In this document: piece by piece, positions 1 through 8,787 of the stretch
How positions within the stretch are numbered: the first letter of the stretch is position 1
How the letters are laid out: each line of letters begins with the position of its first letter
DNA from: CAZADS01 sp964483985
GTDB lineage: Bacteria; Pseudomonadota; Alphaproteobacteria; Thalassobaculales; Thalassobaculaceae
Length of the DNA: 38,607 nt
Assembly: GCA_964483985.1 (NCBI GenBank)
Contig: CAZADS010000006.1
Span: 1 to 38,607 of the forward strand
Reading direction: 5' to 3'
Notes under the pieces: model-generated
The model's input: the letters and a program-made list of their open reading frames with translations, nothing else
Database searches by the model: none
What the model was told of the DNA's origin: nothing
Program-made: the position numbers and the translations under genes

Positions 1-620
1 ACTTCGCGCGATAAAACTCTTTCAGCCAAATTTAAACGATCATCGGACTCTCCTAAAGCAACACCAGAAATAACCATCCCTCTTATTGCCCTAAAGCGTC
101 TAATACCTTTTGGAACAGATTCTAAATCGCGAGCCAAATGATCCATTTGGCGCCCAATACTGCGGAGAACTCTTTGACGAAACTGGTCTTCAGCAGAATC
201 GCAGAAAAAATCATGCATACCTATCCAAGAACTAATCCGCTCTCCAGTAATGTCCGGCCTCCATGCTATGGAATGCCAACGGTCAAAAGAATCTAGCCAT
301 CCCCCTACAAGATCCCTAGCAGTCTTGCGGGCTGTATCTCCACCAAAATCTCGAAGATGCCGCAACCAACTGAAACCATGGAAAAATTCCATGGACATTT
401 TATCCTCTGACATTCTCCCCCAAATCGATACCCCATTTTGAATTTGAATATTCCCTAATTTACCATCCAATATTGCTCTTCCAAATTCGGCATCACCTGG
501 CCAGGCATCGCTTGTAGACAAAATTATCCTGCGAGGACCTTTTCTATCCAATCTCCAATGGGATAAAGAAGACCGAAAATATAGCTCACGGAGAGAACGA
601 AGTGGAGCTCCGTAAACCAT
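1..620 (-). CDS. Heparinase II/III family protein, N-terminal part (cut by window edge)
   Basis: The reading frame is open from an ATG at 620 down to position 1, giving about 206 residues of the N-terminus; the rest lies outside. The start is fixed by an in-frame stop just upstream (642-644) and an AAGGA about ten bases before the ATG. It begins two bases after the rpe stop, so it is probably co-transcribed with rsmB and rpe. The visible part is rich in Trp and Arg and has the helical pattern I associate with the alpha/alpha toroid of alphaproteobacterial heparinase II/III-like proteins (WGRMS near 67-71, then a Trp/His-rich stretch around 108-120). The lyase domain is not visible. In related bacteria such a gene commonly sits between rsmB and purH, which supports the call. 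Substrate is unknown; the family acts on acidic polysaccharides. Confidence 0.72.
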   Translation of the reverse strand, partial: MVYGAPLRSLRELYFRSSLSHWRLDRKGPRRIILSTSDAWPGDAEFGRAILDGKLGNIQIQNGVSIWGRMSEDKMSMEFFHGFSWLRHLRDFGGDTARKTARDLVGGWLDSFDRWHSIAWRPDITGERISSWIGMHDFFCDSAEDQFRQRVLRSIGRQMDHLARDLESVPKGIRRFRAIRGMVISGVALGESDDRLNLAERVLSRE

Positions 621-622
621 AA

Positions 623-1285
623 TTAAGCGTTCCTTAAAAGCTCAATATTCTTAGTATAGTTGACCCCTGCACCCTTAAATACAGAAGTTCCAGCAACCAA
701 AATATTTGCACCGGCAGATTTCACCAACCGCGCCGTTTCTGGGTTTATCCCCCCATCCACCGATAAATCTATAACGCATCCACTAGAATTTATTCGTTCT
801 CTAACAGCGGAAATCTTGTATAACTGTCCTTTTAAAAATTCTTGACCACCAAACCCGGGATTTACTGTCATAATCAAAATTAAGTCTAGTAAATCCATCA
901 CGTTGTCGAGAACATTTACTGGAGTGCCCGGATTGAGAGCGATACCCGCTTTTTTTCCCAAACGACGAATTTTCTGCAACGTGCCATGGACGTGGATCCC
1001 TGCTTCTGGGTGAATGGTGATTAAATCAACTCCAGCGTCGATAAATTCGCCGATGTAAGCTTCTGGCTGTTGGATCATGAGGTGTGCGTCGAATGGAAGT
1101 TCGGAATAATCTCTTAGAGAGCGTATAATAGAAGGGCCAAAAGACAAATTTGGCACAAACTGACCGTCCATAACGTCCAAATGGATAAAGTCAGCTCCCG
1201 CATTTGTTAAACTCGTAACTTCTTCACCTAGTTTGGCAAAATTCGCCGCTAGTATAGAAGGCGCAATTCGAACATCTTGTTCCAT
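623..1285 (-). CDS. rpe: Ribulose-phosphate 3-epimerase
   Basis: Interconverts D-ribulose 5-phosphate and D-xylulose 5-phosphate in the pentose phosphate pathway, in the cytosol. The 220-residue TIM barrel has the family signatures: IAPSIL near the N-terminus, HLDVMDG at 35-41, DAHLM at 67-71, VNPGFGGQ at 141-148 and VDGGI at 176-180. Metal ligands expected at H35, D37, H68 and D177 are all present, with D37 and D177 as the acid/base pair. I chose the ATG at 1285, which gives the usual family length; a TTG at 1321 would add 12 residues with no family match and no clear ribosome binding site. It lies 63 bases after rsmB and 2 bases before the heparinase-like gene, same strand, so it is likely the middle of one transcript. 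Confidence 0.95.
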   Translation of the reverse strand: MEQDVRIAPSILAANFAKLGEEVTSLTNAGADFIHLDVMDGQFVPNLSFGPSIIRSLRDYSELPFDAHLMIQQPEAYIGEFIDAGVDLITIHPEAGIHVHGTLQKIRRLGKKAGIALNPGTPVNVLDNVMDLLDLILIMTVNPGFGGQEFLKGQLYKISAVRERINSSGCVIDLSVDGGINPETARLVKSAGANILVAGTSVFKGAGVNYTKNIELLRNA

Positions 1286-1348
1286 ACAGATGCAGGTATC
1301 AGTTTGTGTCGATCGCCGCAAGAGCGGAAGCGATTAAATGTAATTAAG

Positions 1349-2644
1349 TTACGTGCGAATTAGCCGACAAGCGTAAAAACCATCCAGACCACCGCGTGCA
1401 AACATATGATGAGGCAAAGTTCTTAAATCACCAGAGGTTGTTACTATCTCAGACATGTTGCCGACCTCTTTCAATTGAATCTGTTCTCTTTTTATCCCTT
1501 TTGTTTTTGAAAAAAAATTTTCAATAAAATGTTCCCCTTCCTCTGGCTGTAAAGAGCAGGTGCAAAATATGATGCGGCCACCAGACTTTATCATTTCTAA
1601 AGAATTTTTTAATAGCCTATGCTGCAGTTTGGTTAAAATTTCTAAGTCGTGGGACTTTTTCGAATGAAGTATATCGGGATGTCGACGAATTGTGCCGGTC
1701 GAACTACATGGCGGATCTAATAATATAGCATCAAACAACTCAGTCGGGCGCCATTCAGTACCATCTGCTAATATGATTTCGGCGGAAAGTCCCAAACGAT
1801 TTAAATTGCGTTGCAATCGCTTTAACCGTATTTCAGATCGATCTACTGCAGTGACCTTTGCCCCCGCGGAACACAGTTGAGCAGTCTTACCACCTGGTGC
1901 CGCACAAAGATCCAAAACGCGCAAGCCATTTACATCTCCCAATAACCGTACTGGCATAGCAGCAGCCGCATCTTGAACCCACCAAGCCCCTTCATCAAAT
2001 CCTACCATGGATCCAATAGGACCCTCAAAAGTTCTCCTCAAAGTGCCTGTTTGTAATAATTTGGCATTCAGTCGTTTGGCCCAACCCTCTGGGTCTTTTT
2101 TAACAGAAATATCAAGGGGTGGTTCCATCAACGAGGCTGAAGTGATTCTATCCGCTTCCTCTTTACCATAGTTTTGTATCCAACCATTCAGCATCCACTC
2201 AGGGATGTTTTGGGTTTCCGAGACTGTTGCAAGAATAGCGGCACCTTCGCGAGAGGTTCTGCGCAAAACACTATTTGTCAAACCTTTAAATTTAACTAAA
2301 TTGTTTGTCTCTGCTAATGTGACTGCGCTGTCGACACTAGCATGTGGAGCAACACCGAGGAACAACATTTCTGCAATAGCTAATCGCATAATATCTTTAA
2401 CGGATTGCGCAGATTTGGGTAAAGGTTTTTCAATAAACTTTCCTATTACTTCATCTATTTGCCCCAAGCGCCTTAGCGTAGTAGCCGAGACAAGGCGCGC
2501 AAACCGTTTATCTCTATCTGGCAATTTTCTGAATGCCTCATTAATAGCTAGAGCGTCTTCAAAGTTCTTTCGACGATTAAGAACTGCCTGCAATAGCTCT
2601 AACGCTACTCTTCTCGAAGCTGTAACCTCTAATTTTTTGCTCAT
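1349..2644 (-). CDS. rsmB: 16S rRNA (cytosine-967-C5) methyltransferase RsmB
   Basis: Methylates C5 of cytosine 967 in 16S rRNA using S-adenosylmethionine. The 431 residues divide into an N-terminal NusB-like RNA-binding domain (about 8-135) and a C-terminal Rossmann methyltransferase domain. Visible motifs are the SAM-binding LDLCAAPGGKT at 244-254, DPPCSSTG at 310-317 (motif IV, C313) and FCTCS at 360-364, in which C363 is the expected catalytic cysteine of motif VI, followed by the usual Pro-Glu-Glu. Full length for the family. It is the first gene of a minus-strand group with rpe and the heparinase-like gene. No strong ribosome binding site precedes the ATG, but the N-terminal alignment to the NusB fold supports this start. 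Confidence 0.95.
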   Translation of the reverse strand: MSKKLEVTASRRVALELLQAVLNRRKNFEDALAINEAFRKLPDRDKRFARLVSATTLRRLGQIDEVIGKFIEKPLPKSAQSVKDIMRLAIAEMLFLGVAPHASVDSAVTLAETNNLVKFKGLTNSVLRRTSREGAAILATVSETQNIPEWMLNGWIQNYGKEEADRITSASLMEPPLDISVKKDPEGWAKRLNAKLLQTGTLRRTFEGPIGSMVGFDEGAWWVQDAAAAMPVRLLGDVNGLRVLDLCAAPGGKTAQLCSAGAKVTAVDRSEIRLKRLQRNLNRLGLSAEIILADGTEWRPTELFDAILLDPPCSSTGTIRRHPDILHSKKSHDLEILTKLQHRLLKNSLEMIKSGGRIIFCTCSLQPEEGEHFIENFFSKTKGIKREQIQLKEVGNMSEIVTTSGDLRTLPHHMFARGGLDGFYACRLIRT

Positions 2645-2773
2645 GATTCAATCTATATTTATGCAAGAAAAGATTTAGCACGTATTGAATTTATTCAACT
2701 GGGAATAACATTAACTAAAGATAAGTGCCACCCAACCCATTGAAGATTGTTTGCAAAGCCCCATTTTATCAGA

Positions 2774-2977
2774 ATGGCAAACAAAAAAAACAAGACTGTA
2801 TTGGACTTCTCCGAAAAAATCGTCCGCAAAGCGTCTAGACAGGTCTATATAGAACATCCGGACTCAGGGGCAGAGTTAAAAAGCACAAAACCTACTAAAG
2901 AAGTCGGCGGCCACACTGGTCCTGAACCTACTCGGTTTGGAGATTGGGAGCACAAAGGTCGCTGCACAGATTTTTGA
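2774..2977 (+). CDS. Succinate dehydrogenase assembly factor 4 homologue (DUF1674)
   Basis: A 67-residue protein whose C-terminus is diagnostic: GGHTGPEPTRFGDWEHKGRC followed by T, D, F closely matches the DUF1674/SDHAF4 signature (GG..GPEPTR(Y/F)GDWE.KGR..DF). Mitochondrial SDHAF4 binds the flavinylated SdhA subunit and helps it join SdhB; bacterial members are presumed to do the same for succinate dehydrogenase, though that is family inference. The N-terminal half is basic and low in structure. I chose the ATG at 2774; a TTG at 2747 would add nine residues without support. The gene stands alone on the plus strand, divergent from rsmB, a common neighbour of this family in alphaproteobacteria. 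No sdh genes are in the window. Confidence 0.88.
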   Translation: MANKKNKTVLDFSEKIVRKASRQVYIEHPDSGAELKSTKPTKEVGGHTGPEPTRFGDWEHKGRCTDF

Positions 2978-3078
2978 TTTTCAGGAACGCTTTATAATTA
3001 AAAATCGGTATCCTTATTTCGGCGCACTATCATCAAGTTGGAATTGATATTAGAAGTCGTGGCCGCATTTAACAAAAA

Positions 3079-3813
3079 TTAAAACCACAGAGATTTGGTT
3101 AATGTGCTAAGAGATGACTTCTGGCGCCCAAAATTATCAAAATTAGTCGAAGATAACCAACTATCATGTGCAACGCGAATATTAGGCCATTCGGTATCGG
3201 TGATCGAAAACCACGCCGTATCCCGGCTTCGGCCCTTAACGATCATATGATTTAGAAACTCACCTTCAAAACGGAAGCCAAATCGAAGAGCAGCCCGTCT
3301 AGAAAGGTTGTTCAATGCATTACACTTCCACTCGAGGCGACGATACCCAAGAGCCTCCAAAACATAATGCATCATCAAAGAAATAGATTCCGTGCCCCTT
3401 ACATCATTTCTCCAGTCGATACCTAACCAAATATTACCAATTTCCACAACACCAGTTGATGGCCTAATTTGCATAAAGCTACCCATTCCACCAATGATAC
3501 CTGTCGATTTGTCTTTAAAGCCTACATATATTGGATCGTTTGATTCGGCGCAGGAGTTGAGCCATAATTCCATGGCTAATTGATCTTCAAATGGCCCAAA
3601 CCCCATATAATCCCAAATACGATTTGCGTTTTTCCCTTTTGTCCCCGCGTCAAATAAACCAAAACTATCTCTCTGTGGATTAAGGTTAAACACTTCCACC
3701 CATCGCCCAAGCAGTTTAACTCGATCTATATTTTCCCAGTGTTGTTGAATTATCTTGGAATCACGATCTTTTTTACGCCCAAGAGAACTGGCTTTTTCAG
3801 ATATACTAACCAT
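3079..3813 (-). CDS. GNAT family N-acetyltransferase (RimL-like)
   Basis: Predicted acetyl-CoA-dependent acetyltransferase of 244 residues, RimJ/RimL (Acetyltransf_3) type. The GNAT core spans about 33-205: a substrate-side strand pair, the GTESISLMMHYVLEALGYRR segment at 140-159 that follows the acetyl-CoA pyrophosphate loop, the NNLSRRAALRFGFRFEG segment at 168-184 forming the last conserved helix and turn, and a C-terminal VKGRSRDTAWFS at 192-203 typical of this subfamily. The frame extends upstream to 3945, but that part overlaps the preceding gene; the ATG at 3813 lies eight bases after the gamma-glutamyltransferase stop and is the natural start. It is probably co-transcribed with that gene. 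Substrate (protein N-terminus, amino acid or small amine) cannot be told. Confidence 0.85.
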   Translation of the reverse strand: MVSISEKASSLGRKKDRDSKIIQQHWENIDRVKLLGRWVEVFNLNPQRDSFGLFDAGTKGKNANRIWDYMGFGPFEDQLAMELWLNSCAESNDPIYVGFKDKSTGIIGGMGSFMQIRPSTGVVEIGNIWLGIDWRNDVRGTESISLMMHYVLEALGYRRLEWKCNALNNLSRRAALRFGFRFEGEFLNHMIVKGRSRDTAWFSITDTEWPNIRVAHDSWLSSTNFDNFGRQKSSLSTLTKSLWF

Positions 3814-3821
3814 CGTTGATC

Positions 3822-5393
3822 TCAGACCGCTATTCCAGTAGCTAAAGGGGAAAATATATGGGCGGCACCATGCAACTGACCATCCAAATCTCTTTTGATT
3901 CCTGAAGGGACAGCGTAAACAGAGGGAAACACACCCGATCTCCAAGGAAAAGATGGTGCTACCGTTTGCAAAGCACGTACAGTCTCTGCATCCAAACGAT
4001 CATCATAAATGATTCTATCTATGTCCCCGATATCAATTCTTGGTTCAGATATAGCTTCATTTATATCCATTCCAAAATCACCCATGAAAGAAGCTAATTG
4101 AAACACAGCCGGCATTATTTTTCGACCCCCCGAAGCTCCAAGACCAAAACTTGGCACACCATCTTTGGTCACTATCATAGGACACATGTTAGAAAGTGGT
4201 CGCACCCCCGCGGCTATAGAATTAACTCTCTTTGGCCGAGGATCAAACCAATTGATACCGTTATTCATTAAAATGCCACTTTGAGGAAGAACCAGCCTTG
4301 ACCCAAACCGAGATAACAACGTCGTCGTCATCATAACCATATTGCCGTCCGAATCAGCGGTACTTATATGGGTAGTACAACTTCGGTCTCCAAAGTCGCC
4401 AGCATGCCCCATCTTTTTGAGTCTATTTTTGTAGGCTTCAATTAATACATCGGCCATCAAAGATCTACTATTTGCGTTTGGTCTTGTTTCTGTAAATCTG
4501 GGCAAATTTGTTAGGGCATCAATAAATGTTGGACCAGCCGTAAGCCCGCCTGGTAGATGGTAACACAAGTCCCCGCGAATACATGTGATTGGCTCAACAA
4601 TTCTCGCTTCATAAGAGGTCAAATCATGATGGCATAATCGTCCCCCCGCATGCTGAATGTCCGCCACAATCGATTTGGCTAGATCCCCCTCATAAAATTC
4701 TCGGGGGCCTTTGTGCATTAAGTCGTTAAGAGTATTCGCTAAGCTTACATTCTTGAGGTATATGGGCGCGCCGTCTAGCCCAACAGTTGGCACAAATCCA
4801 TCTGGAAACCATATTTTTTTAGAAGTTGCATAACGCATTAACAATGAAGCATCAGCCGCCACATTTAGTGTCGTCCACCAGGTTATACGATGACCACGTT
4901 CTGCTAGCGATACAGCTGGAGCGATCAGTTCGGACCAATCTTTACGGCCAAAACGATTAGTACAGAGCTCATAACCGGCGACAGCTCCCGGTGCAGCTAT
5001 GGATTTGGGCCCATGAAAATTGACATCACCGGCAACAGCAGGCCATTTAAATAAATCTCCAGCCATACCACCTGTAAGCATATAATCACCCGTTTTAAGT
5101 TTTATGGGCGAAATCATACCAAAATCTACAACACGGATTCGGTTTTCCGCTGCAATATAAGCAACCATAAATCCGCCGCCACCTAAACCACTCATCCAGG
5201 GTTCTGTGACTGCTAACGCCAAAGCCGTAGCTATCGCACCATCGATCGCATTTCCACCATCTTCTATCATCTTAGCCCCTATGGTGGCGGCTTCGATTTC
5301 TTGTGCCACTACTAAGCCCTTTGAGCTATATACCCGCTGCTTATTTATTTCCCAAGTTTCGTTTAGCACGGTATTTTTAAAAAAATCATTCAT
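3822..5393 (-). CDS. Gamma-glutamyltransferase family protein
   Basis: An Ntn-hydrolase of the gamma-glutamyltransferase superfamily, 523 residues. Family members are made as one chain that cleaves itself before a threonine, which becomes the nucleophile. Here that residue is predicted to be T340 in CTTHIS (339-344), followed by D346 and DGN at 349-351. The large-subunit half carries GGNAIDGAIATALALAV (46-62) and GLGGGGFM (69-76); the small-subunit half has GASGGRKI near the substrate-binding loop. There is no signal peptide, so the protein should be cytosolic, unlike periplasmic Ggt of E. coli. Substrate could be glutathione, gamma-glutamyl amides or a glutaryl/acyl amide. A GAAG lies about four to seven bases upstream of the ATG. 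The acetyltransferase gene follows at once. Confidence 0.9.
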   Translation of the reverse strand: MNDFFKNTVLNETWEINKQRVYSSKGLVVAQEIEAATIGAKMIEDGGNAIDGAIATALALAVTEPWMSGLGGGGFMVAYIAAENRIRVVDFGMISPIKLKTGDYMLTGGMAGDLFKWPAVAGDVNFHGPKSIAAPGAVAGYELCTNRFGRKDWSELIAPAVSLAERGHRITWWTTLNVAADASLLMRYATSKKIWFPDGFVPTVGLDGAPIYLKNVSLANTLNDLMHKGPREFYEGDLAKSIVADIQHAGGRLCHHDLTSYEARIVEPITCIRGDLCYHLPGGLTAGPTFIDALTNLPRFTETRPNANSRSLMADVLIEAYKNRLKKMGHAGDFGDRSCTTHISTADSDGNMVMMTTTLLSRFGSRLVLPQSGILMNNGINWFDPRPKRVNSIAAGVRPLSNMCPMIVTKDGVPSFGLGASGGRKIMPAVFQLASFMGDFGMDINEAISEPRIDIGDIDRIIYDDRLDAETVRALQTVAPSFPWRSGVFPSVYAVPSGIKRDLDGQLHGAAHIFSPLATGIAV

Positions 5394-5455
5394 ATCTTCG
5401 ACCCCAACTCGCTTAATTCCTTTTTAATGGAACCAACTAGACGTATGCTTACGTA

Positions 5456-6094
5456 ATGAAAGCACATCAAACAGATATGGTAGATCCTAAATCTAGGCAA
5501 CTAATATGGTTTCTGGCAGTAAAATTGATCGCAATCATAGCGTTTACATCGGAAAGTTTGTCTCAAAATCGTGAGGTAAAAGACGAAGACTGCAAATTAA
5601 TTCCTGGCGGCAATGCAACCATAGAACGACTAGCCCGAATAACCGGTCCTATTTCTGTTAACAATTTGGAGTTAACCTATTTTGGAAAATCTCTTTATAA
5701 CCTTACCCCAGAGGATTTTGAATATTTGAAAAATCTTAAACCATTTTGCGATGGATCAGACGAAAAAGTCGCCCAACTTATATTCCAACGGCTCAAAGAA
5801 AAAGTAGAAGAAGCGCGATCCACACGCCAACAAACGGTATTATGGATGGAAGAAAGGGTTAAAACACTTGAATCTATGAAGACCAGTCCTAAGGCTATCC
5901 AATTTCTTCATAACACATGGACCGAAATGCAGAACAGAAATCAGGAAATGTTAAAAACCGATCTTAAATATTTTGCTTCCTATTTAACTCGAAAACGGCA
6001 AGAACTTTATAACACAGGCCCAGCAGGACGAGGTTACCAAGTGAACCCTTTTTACCCAGGCCCAACTATTCCCAATAACTCAAAAGAATATTAG
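5456..6094 (+). CDS. Predicted exported protein of unknown function
   Basis: I do not recognise this 212-residue protein. Its N-terminus looks like a signal peptide: basic residues (K12, R14), then a hydrophobic stretch at about 16-30 and a possible signal peptidase site after SLSQ (34-37); no lipobox cysteine is present. The mature part has two cysteines (C46, C98) that could form a disulfide in the periplasm, a charged, probably helical and partly coiled-coil region at about 100-190, and a Pro/Gly/Asn-rich tail. A second ATG at 5477 would also keep the signal sequence. The gene is divergent from the gamma-glutamyltransferase gene and convergent with the phosphodiesterase gene, so it is a single-gene transcript. 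Periplasmic location is inferred from the signal peptide alone. Confidence 0.7.
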   Translation: MKAHQTDMVDPKSRQLIWFLAVKLIAIIAFTSESLSQNREVKDEDCKLIPGGNATIERLARITGPISVNNLELTYFGKSLYNLTPEDFEYLKNLKPFCDGSDEKVAQLIFQRLKEKVEEARSTRQQTVLWMEERVKTLESMKTSPKAIQFLHNTWTEMQNRNQEMLKTDLKYFASYLTRKRQELYNTGPAGRGYQVNPFYPGPTIPNNSKEY

Positions 6095-6126
6095 CTAGAA
6101 ACATTAGAACTGGAAATTAAAACTTA

Positions 6127-7617
6127 TTAAATGATTCTTTTCCCCCCGCGTAAATAGGGTGCTTGGACGCCGTCCACGTTAGCTATAGTCACCTCTTGAG
6201 CATAGCATTTTGTATCAGCGTGCAAAATGCGCTGGCTCCACGAAGGAATTCTTTCATAGTTCGAAAACGACTCCATCAGCGGCCTCCCCATGACACTTTC
6301 GGGAATTGAAATGTCAAGTCCACACAAAATTGTTGGTAAAATATCTACAATGGAAACGGGAACGTCAAAAACCGTTTTCGGACAGAATTTATTTCCACCA
6401 ACAATTAAAAGGTTGTTTATTTCGATCGGGTGCAATCCTCCATGTACTCCACCTTGATAAGGTATATCAGGGTTATCAGCAATACAGGAGCCAGCGTAGC
6501 CATACTCATTTACGCCATCGTTGGTTCTTAAAACAAAGTTAACGTCTGGAGATCGCTCATTTAGAACGTTAATATCTGACATAGATAAAGTGCCATGCCC
6601 AGCCTCCCTGGTAAAAATCAATCCGCACCAACTTTGTGATTCCAAAAACTCAAGAACCTCGGCAATTAATTTGGGATTCCGATCTCCCACCGTAACTTGC
6701 CCGCTATAACTTCTCTTAACAGCAACATCCACGCCATTTCCCAAAGCCGTTCCTGCATGAAATCCCGCGTTTAAAAATTCTTCAATCACATTTACCTGTC
6801 CAACGGTCGAAATCTGAGCATGGTCTGAAGCTGCAATAATATGCCACCCATTCTCTTGGCCTTCCAACTCCCACCAATCCAGAATATCTCCAAAACATTT
6901 ATCGATCGTCGCCAAACAAGAGAGACTTTCTTGTGAGCCAATACCTTTATAATGATAAGATAAATCGGGTTCGTTGTACCAAATCACCTGAACATCAGGC
7001 GTTTCCCCAACCATAAAATGGTCTAAAAGAATTTTAGTGGCATATTGAGTCACAGCGTTATTTGGAAAAGTTTGTTCTGGAACTGGACCATATTTTTCTA
7101 TGATTTTTTCAAAGTTGACAGAAGAACTTGATACTTCTGCCCCCCAGATCGAAAACACATCCTGTCTTAAGGCGGTAGCCCCTAAGTTCAACAATCTTGC
7201 ATTACCTATTTTTCCAGTTGTAAGTACGGAATATTTCTTCCCAGAATTTGCCAAAATTTCCCCTATATTTTCCCCTTTTTGCAATCTACCATAAATTTTT
7301 TGAGCCTGATTCATCCTTTCAATATCAGATGTATCCATAGGACTATCAAAATTAAGTAAAGGATCGTAGAACACATTTGCCATTATTCCGTGTCCTGCCC
7401 CGTGATTACCCGAGACATTTCTAATTGGCCCTCCAGGATAAGCCCCTGTAACGAAACTAGAAACTTGAACGCGCGTTTCAGATGGGAATGCCGATGTACT
7501 ATTTGGATAATCGCACCAATTAGAGCGAAATTTGCTTAAATTCGGCATCACGTCTGCCCTAACCATATCCCTTCGAAGCCCGTCAAACAGGCAAAATAGA
7601 AACTTAGTCTGTGACAT
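6127..7617 (-). CDS. Alkaline phosphatase superfamily protein, NPP-type phosphodiesterase
   Basis: Predicted two-metal phosphodiesterase/pyrophosphatase of the nucleotide pyrophosphatase branch, 496 residues. Metal ligands are visible in order: D12 in the N-terminal LFDGLRRD, the nucleophile position in FPSETR (S46), then PDLSYHYKG (Asp and His), AASDHAQ (Asp, His) and GGVHGGLHP near the C-terminus (His). HGIMAN in the first quarter matches the family HGIxxN motif. The nucleophile is Ser where most NPP enzymes have Thr. No signal peptide or membrane helix, so a cytosolic enzyme. The ATG at 7617 is chosen because AGGGG lies five bases upstream; a GTG at 7620 is possible. The substrate (nucleotide, phosphonate or phosphodiester lipid head group) cannot be inferred, and the neighbours do not help. 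Confidence 0.87.
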   Translation of the reverse strand: MSQTKFLFCLFDGLRRDMVRADVMPNLSKFRSNWCDYPNSTSAFPSETRVQVSSFVTGAYPGGPIRNVSGNHGAGHGIMANVFYDPLLNFDSPMDTSDIERMNQAQKIYGRLQKGENIGEILANSGKKYSVLTTGKIGNARLLNLGATALRQDVFSIWGAEVSSSSVNFEKIIEKYGPVPEQTFPNNAVTQYATKILLDHFMVGETPDVQVIWYNEPDLSYHYKGIGSQESLSCLATIDKCFGDILDWWELEGQENGWHIIAASDHAQISTVGQVNVIEEFLNAGFHAGTALGNGVDVAVKRSYSGQVTVGDRNPKLIAEVLEFLESQSWCGLIFTREAGHGTLSMSDINVLNERSPDVNFVLRTNDGVNEYGYAGSCIADNPDIPYQGGVHGGLHPIEINNLLIVGGNKFCPKTVFDVPVSIVDILPTILCGLDISIPESVMGRPLMESFSNYERIPSWSQRILHADTKCYAQEVTIANVDGVQAPYLRGGKRII

Positions 7618-7862
7618 CACTACCCCTAAACGAAATAATCTTTGAAGATAAATTACATTGATAAATCCAATACTATATAGACCTAACCATTAAAAACTAA
7701 ACTATCACAATTTAATATTTACTTGCATTTTGGTTTTTAAACATTTTTGTTCCCGGCCAAAAAATACCGTTCATGAGGACACCCGTTTCTCCTCCAGATA
7801 ATAAGGACTTGTTTATTAGATAAATTCCAGCCAATACATGTGTGATAGTAAGGGAGTAGTTC
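7618..7862. other. Divergent intergenic region, NPP gene / hemF
   Basis: This 245-base AT-rich stretch separates two divergent genes and must hold both promoters. I find no convincing paired -35/-10 boxes, no FNR-like or heme-responsive dyad that I would trust, and no small gene. AGGGG before the NPP gene (minus) and AGGGAG before hemF (plus) are the only clear signals. Confidence 0.4.
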
Positions 7863-8726
7863 ATGTACGTGTCTAGCGAAAGCCAAAAAAAAGAAACTAG
7901 GCTCTGGTTTGAGAATTTACGCGATCAGATTTGTAACATTTTCGAGAAACTTGAGCAAAATTACGATGGTCCATTACGTGCCAACAAACCAGGCCGGTTT
8001 CAACAAAAGCAGTGGCATCGAAGTGGCGGCGGTGGCGGAGTAATGTCAATAATGGAAGGTAGAGTGTTCGAGAAAGTAGGAGTCAATATTTCCACAGTTA
8101 TGGGAGAATTTTCGTCAAGTTTTCAGGGGCAAATAGCTGGGGCCGAGGACGATCCAAGGTTTTGGGCATCAGGAATATCAGTAGTGGCACATATGTGCTC
8201 TCCGTTTTTGCCAGCCGTTCATATGAACACCCGTCATATCTCAACGACAAGATCCTGGTTTGGGGGAGGCACCGATCTTACTCCGACATTTCCTGATCGT
8301 TTAGATGCAGACACTTTTCACTCTGCTCTTAAAGCTACGTGCGAAAAATACTCCCCAGAGTATTACCCCAAATTCAAAAAATGGTGTGATGAATATTTTT
8401 ACCTAGAACACAGAAAAGAACCACGGGGTATCGGAGGGATATTTTTTGATCAAGTGGATGAAAATTTCGATCGAGATTTCGCATTTACTAAAGATATAGG
8501 GCGCACTTTTCTGAACGTATTCCCAAAAATAACTAAACGCAGGCTAAATGACGTCTGGAGTGATTCCGAGCGTTATATTCAACTGGTAAAAAGGGGTCGC
8601 TACGTTGAATTCAATCTGCTCTATGATCGTGGCACCTCTTTCGGGCTAAAAACTGGAGGTAATATCGAAGCCATACTTATGAGTCTTCCTCCTCAGGTTA
8701 TCTGGCCAGCTCCGAAACCCGATTGA
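7863..8726 (+). CDS. hemF: Oxygen-dependent coproporphyrinogen III oxidase
   Basis: Converts coproporphyrinogen III to protoporphyrinogen IX by two oxidative decarboxylations with O2, a late step of heme synthesis, in the cytosol. The 287 residues match the HemF family end to end: the Gly run and VMSIMEGRVFEKVGVN at 55-75, VHMNTRH at 119-125, WFGGGTDLTP at 132-141, HRKEPRGIGGIFFD at 183-196 and the C-terminal GRYVEFNLLYDRGT with FGLKTGG. The start is well supported by AGGGAG about six bases upstream. The gene stands alone, divergent from the phosphodiesterase gene. Use of the O2-dependent enzyme points to an aerobic lifestyle; whether the oxygen-independent hemN exists elsewhere cannot be seen here. 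Confidence 0.97.
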   Translation: MYVSSESQKKETRLWFENLRDQICNIFEKLEQNYDGPLRANKPGRFQQKQWHRSGGGGGVMSIMEGRVFEKVGVNISTVMGEFSSSFQGQIAGAEDDPRFWASGISVVAHMCSPFLPAVHMNTRHISTTRSWFGGGTDLTPTFPDRLDADTFHSALKATCEKYSPEYYPKFKKWCDEYFYLEHRKEPRGIGGIFFDQVDENFDRDFAFTKDIGRTFLNVFPKITKRRLNDVWSDSERYIQLVKRGRYVEFNLLYDRGTSFGLKTGGNIEAILMSLPPQVIWPAPKPD

Positions 8727-8787
8727 CCAACGAGAACTTGCCTAAAAGTTACGGGAACCCGAAAAATTAATATTACCTGAATCTGTA

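Noticed and set aside
2205..2678. 157-codon open frame antisense to rsmB
   Set aside because: Shadow of rsmB codon structure; the rsmB frame has full family motifs.
2721..2731. ATAAGTGCCAC also occurring near 12016
   Set aside because: Eleven bases shared once at two unrelated places, no symmetry and no common gene context; chance is the simplest reading.
3814..3945. Upstream extension of the GNAT gene
   Set aside because: It lies in the gamma-glutamyltransferase coding region in another frame and has no acetyltransferase likeness; the ATG at 3813 follows the stop by eight bases.
8752..8761. CGGG-AA-CCCG inverted repeat between hemF and the hydratase gene
   Set aside because: Two-base loop and four-base stem are too small, with no T tract in either direction; not a credible terminator.
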